Origin: a virus
Virus record (IMG/VR): IMGVR_UViG_3300037882_001031
Coordinates: 1 to 33,106 of that record
DNA: 33,106 nucleotides
Strand: one strand, 5' to 3'
Each line of letters opens with the position of its first letter. Within the stretch, counting starts at the first letter, position 1. The notes under the pieces were generated by a model. It saw only the letters and a program-made list of their open reading frames with translations, had not been told where the DNA came from and did not search any database. Position numbers and translations under genes: made by a program. Shown here piece by piece: positions 7,558-15,504 of this stretch.

Positions 7558-7585
7558 TTTGTGTGTGCTCGTTCTTGAGAGAAAA

Positions 7586-7611
7586 GCAGGGCGGCGCGAT
7601 TGCCGCCCTGC
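7586..7611 (-). terminator. Rho-independent terminator after the major capsid gene
   Basis: A perfect 10-bp inverted repeat (GCAGGGCGGC / GCCGCCCTGC, loop of six) sits 11 bases past the capsid stop and, on the minus strand, is followed by TTTTCTC. The short T run suggests partial termination, which would leave downstream genes expressed below the capsid. Confidence 0.75.
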
Positions 7612-7621
7612 GTAGCCGTCA

Positions 7622-8599
7622 CTACGGCGCGTCGGTCACAATCTTGATGTAGTGCTTGTCGGTGTGCTCACCAATTGCGTACTCATACAAGCCGATGATT
7701 TCGACGTTGCGGTTCGACATGTCGACGTCCACCAAGATGCGTGGAGCGTGGCCCTCGACGATGACCGATGGACCGCGTTGGCCGGTGACAGGGTCGCCGC
7801 TGCCACGTGCAACCAGAGCACCGACATCGTCAGCGCCAGCGTTTGCCGTTGCTTTCGACAGCGCGTCGATTTGGAACACGGGGAACCCGAGGAAGTCGCC
7901 CTTGAAGCCGTTCATCTGGACAGCGCCGTTGACCATTGACATAGTCGCTTGCGAGTTCAACACCGTCGACAACGCGGCGCCAGAACCAGCCAAGAGCGCA
8001 GTACGCAAGTCGCTGATTTGGATTGGCGTCAGGTAGAAGGCGAAGTCACCGTGTGATGGCGAGTTTGCTTCGAGCGCGTAAATCGCGCTCAGCATGTTCG
8101 CAATCGTCAGGTCGCCGCCCGAGGTGCCGACTGAGCCCGATGCGTTTGCCAATGAGGCAGCGCAGTCAAACTCAAGTTTTGCCCACAAGCGCTCGCCAAC
8201 GGCAGCAACCGGCGCCGCCAAGAGGGACATGAATCCCGCGAGGTCGCCGTTTTGCATGGCATCGAACACCATCGATGCACTGCGACCACCAAGGCCACGG
8301 CGAATTGCGCGGTCGGTCAAGTCAACACGCGAGTACACAGCGGTCGGCGTAACCGACACACCGGCGGGAATCGCGTAGTCGCTGATGGTCGAAGCATCGC
8401 TACCCTCGGAAACGGCGGACGCCGCATCCAAGATGGTTTGCGTCGGCAGCTTGTACGTCAGCGAGCCGGCGCCGTCGATGCTGACGCTGTTGAATGCAGC
8501 GGCAACGATTGGTTGTTTCGGGGTGAGAGCAAGCAAGTGCTGCGAAAGGATTTCGCTTGCAATGCTGCCCGTGAGAACGGTCGTCGTAGTCTGTGCCAT
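7622..8599 (-). CDS. Major capsid protein (HK97-like fold)
   Basis: 325 aa, ATG at 8599. Composition, length and order (after scaffold, before an immediate terminator) fit a major capsid protein of HK97 fold. Visible traits are a Ser/Thr/Ala-rich N-terminal arm, a long middle helix region (AIRRGLGGRSASMVFDAMQNG) followed by a helical spine-like segment (LTIANMLSAIYALEAN), a domain with FYLTPIQISDLRTALL typical of the A-domain, and a C-terminal beta region (VEIIGLYEYAIGEHTD). No maturation protease gene is visible nearby, so cleavage of the prohead may not occur or may use an unrecognised protein. The assignment is by architecture and position rather than by a clear motif. Confidence 0.8.
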   Translation of the reverse strand: MAQTTTTVLTGSIASEILSQHLLALTPKQPIVAAAFNSVSIDGAGSLTYKLPTQTILDAASAVSEGSDASTISDYAIPAGVSVTPTAVYSRVDLTDRAIRRGLGGRSASMVFDAMQNGDLAGFMSLLAAPVAAVGERLWAKLEFDCAASLANASGSVGTSGGDLTIANMLSAIYALEANSPSHGDFAFYLTPIQISDLRTALLAGSGAALSTVLNSQATMSMVNGAVQMNGFKGDFLGFPVFQIDALSKATANAGADDVGALVARGSGDPVTGQRGPSVIVEGHAPRILVDVDMSNRNVEIIGLYEYAIGEHTDKHYIKIVTDAP

Positions 8600-8608
8600 G
8601 GGAGTCTG

Positions 8609-9232
8609 TTACTTTCTGCCGAACATTGCGCCGATGGCGCTTTGCGGTCGGCCTTGATTTGCCAACTTGCCCAACATCGCACGGAACCCGACGGGGTCTG
8701 AGTCGGCAGCACGGCGCACATCGTCGGCGCTGTGGAACGAATCAAGACCAAGTGGCGATGTGGGATTCGCAGGATTCGCAGCCGGAATTGGCTGAGCCCG
8801 CTGTTGTGTTTGTGGTTGTGCTGCCTGGTACTGCGCAACGATTTCGCGTTTCACCTTGAGTGATGGCGCGTTGTCAATTGCTGTCTGCATGTACGTTGGC
8901 AGCGTTGGCTTGAGAGCATCAATCTCTCGTGCCGATGCGGTCATAAACTCTTGCGCCTCGTCGACCATCGCCAGCTTTGGCTTCAGCTCGTCGAGTTGCT
9001 GCTGATACAGTTCCGCTTGCTTGCGGTAGTCGCCAGCCTTTGCAGCCTCTTGTGCGGCGCTCTCTGCCGATTGCTTTGCAGCAATGCGGCGGTCTGCGGC
9101 TTCTTTGCGCAGCTCTTGCACCTCGCGCTCAAGACGACTCACGACGTCATTGCTTGCGCTTGGTTGCACGGTATTCGCCGCAACCACCGGGGTCGTCGAC
9201 GTGGGTTCGCTTGTCGCCTGGACATCGCTCAT
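8609..9232 (-). CDS. Scaffolding protein
   Basis: 207 aa. The start ATG at 9232 is chosen because AGAGGC lies seven bases upstream; an earlier in-frame start at 9289 would add 19 residues of Cys-rich sequence unlike the rest. The N terminus is Thr/Pro/Ala-rich and disordered, followed by a continuous coiled coil (about residues 35-80: SRLEREVQELRKEAADRR), a Gln/Pro-rich linker (QPQTQQRAQPIPAANPA) and a C-terminal helix (MLGKLANQGRPQ...). This is the standard layout of phage scaffold proteins immediately upstream of the major capsid protein, where they template prohead assembly and are then lost. Confidence 0.82.
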   Translation of the reverse strand: MSDVQATSEPTSTTPVVAANTVQPSASNDVVSRLEREVQELRKEAADRRIAAKQSAESAAQEAAKAGDYRKQAELYQQQLDELKPKLAMVDEAQEFMTASAREIDALKPTLPTYMQTAIDNAPSLKVKREIVAQYQAAQPQTQQRAQPIPAANPANPTSPLGLDSFHSADDVRRAADSDPVGFRAMLGKLANQGRPQSAIGAMFGRK

Positions 9233-9272
9233 GTGGTTTGCCTCTGTGTCGGCACCTGGCCAACACGGGCAC

Positions 9273-9309
9273 TGTGGCACGCGGGACACAGTGTGTCAAC
9301 AGTGACACA
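9273..9309 (-). promoter_or_regulatory. Candidate control region upstream of scaffold/capsid genes
   Basis: The 101-base gap before the scaffold gene contains an 18-bp box at 9273-9290, TGTGTCCCGCGTGCCACA on the minus strand, matching the box upstream of terS in 16 of 18 positions. Just before it lies a perfect 7-bp inverted repeat with a four-base loop at 9292-9309 (TGTGTCA / TGACACA), overlapping a TTGACA hexamer. A promoter with an operator is a reasonable reading, with no good -10 element visible. Confidence 0.4.
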
Positions 9310-9333
9310 GCCGCCATTTGCAACCGTGAGACA

Positions 9334-9978
9334 CTAGCCCTGGACACGTCGACGGGCGGCGGTTTGCTTGGCGTGGAATGCCTGCCATGCTTTCGCGCGC
9401 CGGTAGCTGCCATTGGTTTGCACAGCCAGCCCTTGCAGCTCTTGCTCTGCCTCGCGCTTGTTTTGCCCGCGCGCTTTCTTGTCCGGCTGCTCTGCTTTCT
9501 TGCGTGGCTCACGCGGCGGATTCACCAACGGCGCACCCCAAATAGACAACAGATTGCGCGCCACCCATTGCGACAACTCGCGATTGCCATCCGGCGACAA
9601 GCCGAACCACCGTCGTGTCCGCTGCTGATATGCGGCAATCAGGTTGCGCTCGTCGCGTGGCTTGACGCCGAACGTGATTGTCATTGACGTGCCGACGACT
9701 TGGCGCGCGAGTGCGGCAACGCTGTTAAGCATCTTGCCAGACCAAATGAGCTGCACGGGGTTTGCACTGCGACCGGACAACCGGCGCACAAGTGAGTGTT
9801 CTTGCGAGTACGGCTTGAACGCGCGCCCGTGGATGTCGATGCCGTCTGACGTGCGCTCGACAATGTGACCGACGACGATTGCTTCGACGCCTGATGCGAG
9901 CGGCCTAAAGTTTGGCTTCTTCGGTTTGCCATCGAAGAACCCTGTTTTCTTGACGGTGACGTTTGCCTTGACTGCCAT
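9334..9978 (-). CDS. Phage virion morphogenesis protein (gpG/gpS-like)
   Basis: 214 aa, ATG at 9978 with AGGTGA upstream. The segment GIDIHGRAFKPYS followed by WSGKMLNSV and a later RTRRWFGLS resembles the Phage_virion_morph family (Mu gpG, P2 gpS tail completion type), where a pattern 'G..w.pl...GkL..s' precedes a conserved arginine/'R..lGls' C-terminal part. The C-terminal 60 residues are highly basic with a Lys/Arg/Gln-rich helix, unlike the typical family member and possibly DNA- or scaffold-contacting. It lies between the MuF-like and scaffold genes. Confidence 0.72.
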   Translation of the reverse strand: MAVKANVTVKKTGFFDGKPKKPNFRPLASGVEAIVVGHIVERTSDGIDIHGRAFKPYSQEHSLVRRLSGRSANPVQLIWSGKMLNSVAALARQVVGTSMTITFGVKPRDERNLIAAYQQRTRRWFGLSPDGNRELSQWVARNLLSIWGAPLVNPPREPRKKAEQPDKKARGQNKREAEQELQGLAVQTNGSYRRAKAWQAFHAKQTAARRRVQG

Positions 9979-9988
9979 AGCTCACCTC

Positions 9989-10807
9989 CTATCGGCGAAT
10001 GCGAGCACCGCGCGGCACCAAGTCAACTGGCACCGGCGACAGCGAGTGACGACAGTTGTAACCACCGCACGTCGAACGCATCGGCAGCCCTTGGTCATTG
10101 GTCGTTTTGTCGACGTACTCTTGCGATAGATACTGGCCAAGATGCTCGTCGCAGAAGTCTCGCGTTAAGTCGTCTGACGGCCCCGTGTAGCGATACACCA
10201 TCAATGGCTCACCGTCCTCGTCGACAACTTCGGAAGCGGTGTCCATAAGCGCCGTGCGCGCACCGGCTGACACGGCAGTGTCAATCAGCGTCATCGCTCT
10301 CGAGATTGCCGCCGATGACTTGTCTTTCAGCTTGTCAATCAGCCGTTCGACGTCAAGCGCGCCATTGGTTGCCGCTGCAATCTCGCGGGACATCTGCGCG
10401 CCGTAGTCGCCAAAGATTGCCGCAATGTCTTTGTTTGCCTGATTGGCAATGGCCGCAATGTCGCGCGATGCGTCGGCGTCAAAGGTGAACCCATCCGGTG
10501 CGCCGTCGACTTTGGCTAAGTCTTTTGCGACCAGCTCGCCAATCTTCGATGCGGCATCGGCAACGGCGTTTGACGTGCGCGACGTGATTGGACGGACGCC
10601 AATCTCTTTAATGGCTTCGATGACTTGCTTGCGCACACGGGTCAAATTGCGCGCTTGGCCAGCGACCAGCTCGCCGTTCTTGGTGTCCAGCCCTGCAACG
10701 ATTCTGGCAATGCGGGCATCCAAGTCCTCAAGCAAATCCTGCAAGCCAGACGCCGCGCGAGTCGCCTCGCGCTCAATCTCTTTGGACCATCCGTCGCGAC
10801 GTGGCAT
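9989..10807 (-). CDS. MuF-like minor head protein
   Basis: 272 aa. A long helical N-terminal two-thirds (repeated Ala/Ile/Asp-rich helices) ends in a compact C-terminal domain RDFCDEHLGQYLS...LPMRSTCGGYNCRHSLSPV. The conserved Cys residues, a Gly-rich CGG..CRH and a final P-V are the hallmark of the C-terminal segment of MuF-family (gp7 of SPP1) minor capsid proteins. Family role: small number of copies inside the capsid near the portal, assisting assembly or DNA ejection. The gene sits directly after the portal gene, the usual location. The start is ATG at 10807. Confidence 0.85.
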   Translation of the reverse strand: MPRRDGWSKEIEREATRAASGLQDLLEDLDARIARIVAGLDTKNGELVAGQARNLTRVRKQVIEAIKEIGVRPITSRTSNAVADAASKIGELVAKDLAKVDGAPDGFTFDADASRDIAAIANQANKDIAAIFGDYGAQMSREIAAATNGALDVERLIDKLKDKSSAAISRAMTLIDTAVSAGARTALMDTASEVVDEDGEPLMVYRYTGPSDDLTRDFCDEHLGQYLSQEYVDKTTNDQGLPMRSTCGGYNCRHSLSPVPVDLVPRGARIRR

Positions 10808-10810
10808 TGG

Positions 10811-12352
10811 TTAACCCTGTTCGCCGTCGTCGGCGTTGTTGTCGTCATCGTTGTTGTCTTGCGCGTGCGGATGATTGCGCGCGCGCGGCATGTACGGCGG
10901 CACCACTGACGACATATCTGACGCTGACTTGCGCTCGTCGCTGTAGCCCTTGGCGATTGCGTCGACCAAGTCTGACGCCTCGCCAACCATGACGGCGGCG
11001 CGCGCTTGCGAGATAAGCCCCTCAGCCATGAGTTCAATTGCGCGCTGCACTTTGGTCGTCTCATCCTCATAGGCGGGACGCGGAGATGGCGCAAACGTCG
11101 CACGATTTGGCGCGATACTCGGCCCGTCGCAGAACGTGTCGTTGACGTCGATAATGACCGCGCCCAACATGCGCTCGAATTGCTTAGCCACTTTCAGTTG
11201 CTCAGCGCGCGCTTTCTCTTGCGGCTCATTGGCAATCAATCGTGCGACGCCAGACTCAACCGTGCGGTTGCCCTCGACGATGTAAGCGCTCGTCGACTCA
11301 CGATTGACGACAGCCATCATGGCGATGTGTGCTTGCATCGACTGACGGCGCTCGGTCGTCTTTGGGTTGTAGGAGATGGTCTGCATCACCTCGTCTGGGC
11401 CAACGTGCAGCGTCACGCCGGGTCCGCCAACCAGCTCGCCTTGCTTGGCTTGCGTCCCCGAGTAGTACGCCTGGTCGTGAGACTGCATTGCTTCGGTGTA
11501 TGCCGCATGCGAGATTGATGCGTTGACTTGCTCAATCAGCTCACATGACGATGGCGACACGTGCGGCCATGGTCCGACAGATGGCGCGGCAGTGCGATAG
11601 ACCAGAATTGGCAGCATTGACCCAAGGTACCGATTGCCATCCAGCGACGGTGCAGCGATGACTTTGCCGTCTGACGAGATTTGCGTGACGTAAATGTCGC
11701 CGCCCTCGTCTTGCGTCCATAGCTCCCAAAACTCAGCGTCGACGGCTGCTGATGGCCCGTCCGGTCCAGCGATTTTCAAAGCAACCGCATGCGCAAGCGA
11801 GATGTCGTGCGGCGCGTCTGCGTTTGGCAAAACACGCACATCCGACGACCAGTAATTGTCGACTGCTGGCATCGTCATGCGCACGCCGTCAACGATGCAT
11901 GGGCGTGGACGAATCACGACGACGCTGGAGCCGCACACTGATGCGCGGCGCTCGCACTCTGCCATCGCGTTGTCGAGTCCCATGTTATCGATGACCGCTT
12001 GGTAGTGCATGGCAACCGGGTCATCTGATGGCACTTCGTCGCCGGTTGCCGTTTGCAGCCCGCGCTTGGGTGCCAAGTCATACACCGTCGAGGCAACGTG
12101 TGCGCGCAATCGCATCCAGTTGTAGTCGATGATGGGGACTTTGACGTACGTGTTTGGCATCATAAACGCGAGACGGCTCACGACGTGCTTTTTGCCATCA
12201 CCCAAATAGTGGTCGCGGATGCGGCGTTGCGTCTGCGTGAACCCCATTGGCTCCCACGCCGTGCATGCTTGCAGGATGTCTTTGATGGCGCTCGCGTTGT
12301 TGATTGCTGCACCGCTGTTGATGATGTCGATGGCCTGTTGTGTCGTCGTCAT
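10811..12352 (-). CDS. Portal protein
   Basis: 513 aa, ATG at 12352 overlapping the terminase stop (ATGA). Length, order (directly after terL) and the domain outline fit a SPP1-type portal: an N-terminal helical region with a basic motif (GFTQTQRRIRDHYLGDGKKHV), a central clip/stem region, a conserved wing-type beta stretch and a helical C-terminal part (LMAEGLISQARAAVM) ending in an Asp/Asn-rich acidic tail. The portal ring is the vertex through which DNA is packaged and ejected, and is the docking site for terminase. The assignment is positional plus overall architecture. Confidence 0.86.
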   Translation of the reverse strand: MTTTQQAIDIINSGAAINNASAIKDILQACTAWEPMGFTQTQRRIRDHYLGDGKKHVVSRLAFMMPNTYVKVPIIDYNWMRLRAHVASTVYDLAPKRGLQTATGDEVPSDDPVAMHYQAVIDNMGLDNAMAECERRASVCGSSVVVIRPRPCIVDGVRMTMPAVDNYWSSDVRVLPNADAPHDISLAHAVALKIAGPDGPSAAVDAEFWELWTQDEGGDIYVTQISSDGKVIAAPSLDGNRYLGSMLPILVYRTAAPSVGPWPHVSPSSCELIEQVNASISHAAYTEAMQSHDQAYYSGTQAKQGELVGGPGVTLHVGPDEVMQTISYNPKTTERRQSMQAHIAMMAVVNRESTSAYIVEGNRTVESGVARLIANEPQEKARAEQLKVAKQFERMLGAVIIDVNDTFCDGPSIAPNRATFAPSPRPAYEDETTKVQRAIELMAEGLISQARAAVMVGEASDLVDAIAKGYSDERKSASDMSSVVPPYMPRARNHPHAQDNNDDDNNADDGEQG

Positions 12353-13671
12353 GTGCCCAACCTTTGTTGATTGCGAAAGCGTTCGATAGTGGATTGTGCG
12401 CCGTGCTTGGTGGTGTTGCCCATGGGCCTAGTGGACGGCAAATAGCGATGCACCGCATAACCCACGGCATCCGTGATGTCGTCGATGCCGCCGCCCTTGG
12501 CTGGTGAACCGTATCGGTCATATCCCTGTTGTTCGATTGCATTGATGGTCTTTGGGCAACCAGTCGGGTCAAATGCCAATAGCCCATCCGCAAGCGCGGC
12601 GTTAACTGAGAACACACGGTCGCGGATGAATGGATTGGACCCGGCTTTCTCGACGTGGAATCCAGCCGAGATGATGTGATGCACATCGGAGCGCGCGGCG
12701 CTGGTCTTGTCTGACGACGACGACGCATCGGGGATAACTGTCGTTCGCCGGATAATTTCCGACATCGACTCGGTCACGCCATATTCACGACGCTTGGCGT
12801 TCAGAAAATCCCGTAGCCGCTCGCACTGCTCAATCGTGTTACCGGGCGCAATAACCTCGCCCCAAAAGTGCAGCCGGTCCCCCATGCGCTTTGCAACAAC
12901 CCACGACATCTGCCCGACGTTGAAGTCAGCGCCGACGACGATGTCACCGCCAAACGGGTCGGCGCATTCCCTGACGTGTTTCGAGCGTTGGAATTGACGG
13001 TAGACGCCGCCGCTGAAGTTGACAAACTCGCCATGGACATACGCTTGCACCTGTTCGGGCGACAAGTGCCGCGTCATGTTCGGGATGTAGTCGTCTGACA
13101 GAAACGGGTTATCCAGCGACGACGCTTTGATGTGCCGGATGCCATCGCCGGGCGCTGCCGACGATACCAGCTCGTAGACCCAGTTATGGCCCTCGGGTGT
13201 CGTCGTGATAATCATCTGCATTTTGTGTCGACCGGGGACACGGCATCGACCAGTCAACGCCTCGAATGATTCACGCGACAAGCGCGCGCCCTCGTCAAGC
13301 AACCCATAGCCTGCGTTAAACCCCACGATGCGCTCGGGGCGGTCTGCTGAACGGCAGTAAATAAGATTCGTGCGGCCATGCGAGAACACTTTTATAACCG
13401 ACGTGCCGGGGCACCACTTGTGCCGGATGCCTGCGACCTCGCATGCTTTGGCGAACTCGGGGACAAACACGTTCTCGATGTGGTTGTACGTTGGCTCGAT
13501 GACGATTGATGGCGCGTCGTTCTCGGCGGTGATGACGGCCATCTTCATCGCCGCGCTAAACGTCTTACCGGAGCCCATGCCGCCCGTCATCACAATCAAG
13601 TTGGACGTAGTGTCAGCCATCAGTTCAAGGCCGGACTTCACAAGCCCGATGTTGCGCACATCCCCGCTCAT
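12349..13671 (-). CDS. Terminase large subunit
   Basis: 440 aa. Walker A is at residues 30-37 (GGMGSGKT), a Walker B-like LLDE at 124-127 and an ATPase coupling segment TTTPEGHNW at about 157-164. The nuclease domain shows catalytic acidic residues at D249 (GADFNVGQM), D315 (IPDASSS) and the DD at 397-398 with D401 (DDITDAVGY), the typical RNase H-like pattern. It packages DNA into the prohead by ATP hydrolysis and cuts concatemers. The ATG at 13671 overlaps the small-terminase stop (ATGA). Catalytic residues appear intact. Confidence 0.95.
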   Translation of the reverse strand: MSGDVRNIGLVKSGLELMADTTSNLIVMTGGMGSGKTFSAAMKMAVITAENDAPSIVIEPTYNHIENVFVPEFAKACEVAGIRHKWCPGTSVIKVFSHGRTNLIYCRSADRPERIVGFNAGYGLLDEGARLSRESFEALTGRCRVPGRHKMQMIITTTPEGHNWVYELVSSAAPGDGIRHIKASSLDNPFLSDDYIPNMTRHLSPEQVQAYVHGEFVNFSGGVYRQFQRSKHVRECADPFGGDIVVGADFNVGQMSWVVAKRMGDRLHFWGEVIAPGNTIEQCERLRDFLNAKRREYGVTESMSEIIRRTTVIPDASSSSDKTSAARSDVHHIISAGFHVEKAGSNPFIRDRVFSVNAALADGLLAFDPTGCPKTINAIEQQGYDRYGSPAKGGGIDDITDAVGYAVHRYLPSTRPMGNTTKHGAQSTIERFRNQQRLGT

Positions 13672-14111
13672 GGCGTCTCACCTTTGGCGGCCAGCGTGAA
13701 GTTCAGCACGCGCGACTCTGTAAACTCGGCGTCCACGGCTTCGTCTTTGACGTGCAACCCCATGAGGTCTTCCAACTGACGAAGCGCCTTGAGCAAGATG
13801 GCTGCATTCGCGGGCTTGTGAACCTCGGCCATGTTCGCCGCAATGATTTGTTCATACCGCCAGCGCTGCACCTCGCGCAACTTGGCAACGAGCGGGGCTT
13901 CAAGAGCAGCATGCGCAGCAACAGCGTCGGCAATATCTTGTGCGACTTGCTTGGTCGGTAGTCCAAGCTGCTCAGCGATGTCGTCGAGAGACTGGCCGGA
14001 AATGTAGCGGCGCATCGTGAGTGACGTCGTCAACGCAATCGCCGCGCGGTCACGTAAACCACGCGCGCCCTTGCGGGGCGTCGGCAAACCGTCTGTATCA
14101 TTGTCGCTCAC
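13668..14111 (-). CDS. Terminase small subunit
   Basis: 147 aa from a GTG at 14111; a GTG at 14117 would add two residues. A helix-turn-helix is visible near residues 36-60 (ISGQSLDDIAEQLGLPTKQVAQ), followed by a helical oligomerisation region with a KALRQLEDLMGL heptad-like helix. Family role: recognises the packaging site in phage DNA and loads the large subunit. It precedes terL with ATGA overlap. No Shine-Dalgarno sequence is visible before the start, which falls about where transcription from the candidate promoter at 14118-14146 would begin; see findings. Confidence 0.85.
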   Translation of the reverse strand: MSDNDTDGLPTPRKGARGLRDRAAIALTTSLTMRRYISGQSLDDIAEQLGLPTKQVAQDIADAVAAHAALEAPLVAKLREVQRWRYEQIIAANMAEVHKPANAAILLKALRQLEDLMGLHVKDEAVDAEFTESRVLNFTLAAKGETP

Positions 14112-14117
14112 CAGCAC

Positions 14118-14156
14118 ATGCTAACTGGATTTGTCAAGTGTGGCAAACGGGACACA
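14118..14156 (-). promoter_or_regulatory. Candidate late promoter with shared 18-bp box
   Basis: On the minus strand a -35-like TTGCCA (14146-14141), a 17-base spacer and a -10-like TAGCAT (14123-14118) lie upstream of terS. The box TGTGTCCCGTTTGCCACA (14156-14139) overlaps the -35 element and matches the box upstream of the scaffold gene in 16 of 18 positions. The region sits between the terminator at 14173-14199 and terS, as expected for a late promoter. Match to sigma-70 consensus is moderate. Confidence 0.45.
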
Positions 14157-14172
14157 CCTGTGTGCGGTGGGC

Positions 14173-14199
14173 AAAAAGAAACCGCCCGGTTAGGGGCGG
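14173..14199 (-). terminator. Rho-independent terminator before the late operon
   Basis: On the minus strand CCGCCC, a six-base loop and GGGCGG are followed by TTTCTTTTT. It lies about 80 bases past the small gene at 14278-14496 and upstream of terS, so it separates the lysin-containing operon from the late genes. Confidence 0.78.
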
Positions 14200-14277
14200 C
14201 TTGAGTTAACCCGAAGGCTTGGCTCAGTGTTTGACAGCCTCGTCACCAAGACTGCTTCGCTGTGTGGAAACTCAAGG

Positions 14278-14496
14278 CTACCGGTCATACGGCGGGGAGT
14301 CAACAACGATAGGCGGCGCCTCGTCCGGCTTGACTTCAACCATCGGCGGCACATTATCGTCCGTGTACGTTGCCGGGTTTGTCATGAACGTGCGCCAATG
14401 TGGCCGTCGCTCTGCCTCAAAGTAGATGGGCTGACGCATTTCGCCAGTTGACGTTGCGACGTAGCGGAATTGAACTGGTGTCTTTGGTCCACTCAC
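14278..14496 (-). CDS. 72-aa protein with a major-tail-protein-like segment
   Basis: 72 aa from a GTG at 14496 that overlaps the endolysin stop (GTGA), the junction type used throughout the operon. The segment FRYVATSTGEMRQPIYFEAE followed by RRPHWRTFM resembles major tail protein residues IRYQAT...MRTPLYFDAEQRGTWRNIM, with about 15 of 30 identical. The DNA matches at about 48 of 76 positions, including an exact TCAAAGTAGA on the plus strand. The rest is Pro/Asp-rich. A second copy of a tail-protein fragment outside the tail genes may be a recombination relic, a decoy or a small regulator of tail assembly. Expression is likely given the coupled start. Confidence 0.6.
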   Translation of the reverse strand: MSGPKTPVQFRYVATSTGEMRQPIYFEAERRPHWRTFMTNPATYTDDNVPPMVEVKPDEAPPIVVDSPPYDR

Positions 14497-15029
14497 GGCC
14501 ACACCCCATATCCCGCAATCCGGGTATCATCCACATGGTACGCACGACGCCGCACACCGTTTGCCGTGTTGCCCTCGATTGTGTGCACCGTCTCTGTTGC
14601 GGCGTTATATCTCTCGACGATGCCAACGTGACGACCGCGACCGGGGTCGCTGGCGACGCGGCTCTTGAAAAATACAACCTCGCTCGGTGATGTCGCGCGA
14701 CGTTTGCCGTTGACGGTTGCATTCGAGGCCCACACGCCATCGCCGCGTTTCTCATCAAGGCATGCTGCCTTAAGCCGCCGCTCCATCGTCGCCACCGACG
14801 CAATGGGGTTGGCGCGCGTTGGCGTCGGCACCACATCACCCGGCAACGGCTTACCCGCCATCCGAAAGCACCACGCCACAAAGTGCGCGCACCACGGCTC
14901 ACGTCTCCCACCCGTGAACACGTCAACGTCCGGCCCGTCATTGTTGCCGGTCGCCTCGCGGACGCCAATAATTGATTGTGCCCATTCAAGCGGCGTACGC
15001 GCGCTGTGTGTTTGTCCATTGTTGGTCAT
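14493..15029 (-). CDS. CHAP-domain endolysin
   Basis: 178 aa. CHAP-type catalytic residues can be placed: C47 in EPWCAHFVAWCF, H134 in GRGRHVGIVERY and N154 in TIEGNTAN. This is the standard Cys-His-Asn/Glu arrangement of amidase or endopeptidase domains that cut peptidoglycan. There is no visible signal peptide and no separate cell-wall-binding domain, so release would need a holin. The ATG at 15029 overlaps the preceding stop (ATGA). It sits in an operon of small proteins with RusA rather than beside an evident holin gene; candidates with membrane spans lie at 4.4-5.6 kb and 20.9-21.5 kb. Confidence 0.88.
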   Translation of the reverse strand: MTNNGQTHSARTPLEWAQSIIGVREATGNNDGPDVDVFTGGRREPWCAHFVAWCFRMAGKPLPGDVVPTPTRANPIASVATMERRLKAACLDEKRGDGVWASNATVNGKRRATSPSEVVFFKSRVASDPGRGRHVGIVERYNAATETVHTIEGNTANGVRRRAYHVDDTRIAGYGVWP

Positions 15030-15244
15030 TGCAATTCCTTTGCGCGAATCTGCGACGTCAACGCGCGCACACTGGCGTCATCGCCGCGACTCAGTTTGTT
15101 GAGATGCTTTTGGTCGACCAGCTCGGGCTCATCATCATTCCATCCATACGGGCGAAGCTCGCCTTTGCGGTAGGCGTATTTGCTTTCACCCGGCGCATGT
15201 TGCTTTGGCCGGTCGTCGTCGTCGAATGCGTAACACCAGGTCAT
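15026..15244 (-). CDS. Small acidic hypothetical protein
   Basis: 72 aa, ATG at 15244 overlapping the previous stop (ATGA). It opens TWCYAFDDDDRPKQ and has a KYAYRKGELRPYGWNDDEPE middle section and a charged helical C terminus. No membrane segment or known motif. It is coupled to the endolysin gene downstream. No family recognised. Confidence 0.6.
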   Translation of the reverse strand: MTWCYAFDDDDRPKQHAPGESKYAYRKGELRPYGWNDDEPELVDQKHLNKLSRGDDASVRALTSQIRAKELQ

Positions 15245-15504
15245 GACAACGACCCCGCCATCCGGTCGGCCAACTCATCAAGCGTCAGCTCGTCGTCTGG
15301 CGTGCGGGCGTCGTCGTTGATGTCCTCAACAACCAACTCGTCCTTGGGGCCAATCGCAATAACGCGGTCTGGTCCAATCACCAGCGATGCCGGGTCGATG
15401 CTCCCGACATATAGGAGGTCGGACAACGGCCCCGACAACCGCCGCCCCGTCTCCTCGCGGTCCTCTTTGTCCATTGACATAAAGTCGTCGTCTCCCCAAA
15501 TCAT
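15241..15504 (-). CDS. Small acidic hypothetical protein
   Basis: 87 aa, ATG at 15504 overlapping the previous stop. Strongly acidic (MIWGDDDFMSMDKEDREE, DELVVEDINDDARTPDDE) with a central hydrophobic beta-like patch (LLYVGSIDPASLVIG). No recognised motif. Highly acidic phage proteins of this size can be DNA mimics or regulators, but nothing specific is visible here. Confidence 0.6.
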   Translation of the reverse strand: MIWGDDDFMSMDKEDREETGRRLSGPLSDLLYVGSIDPASLVIGPDRVIAIGPKDELVVEDINDDARTPDDELTLDELADRMAGSLS

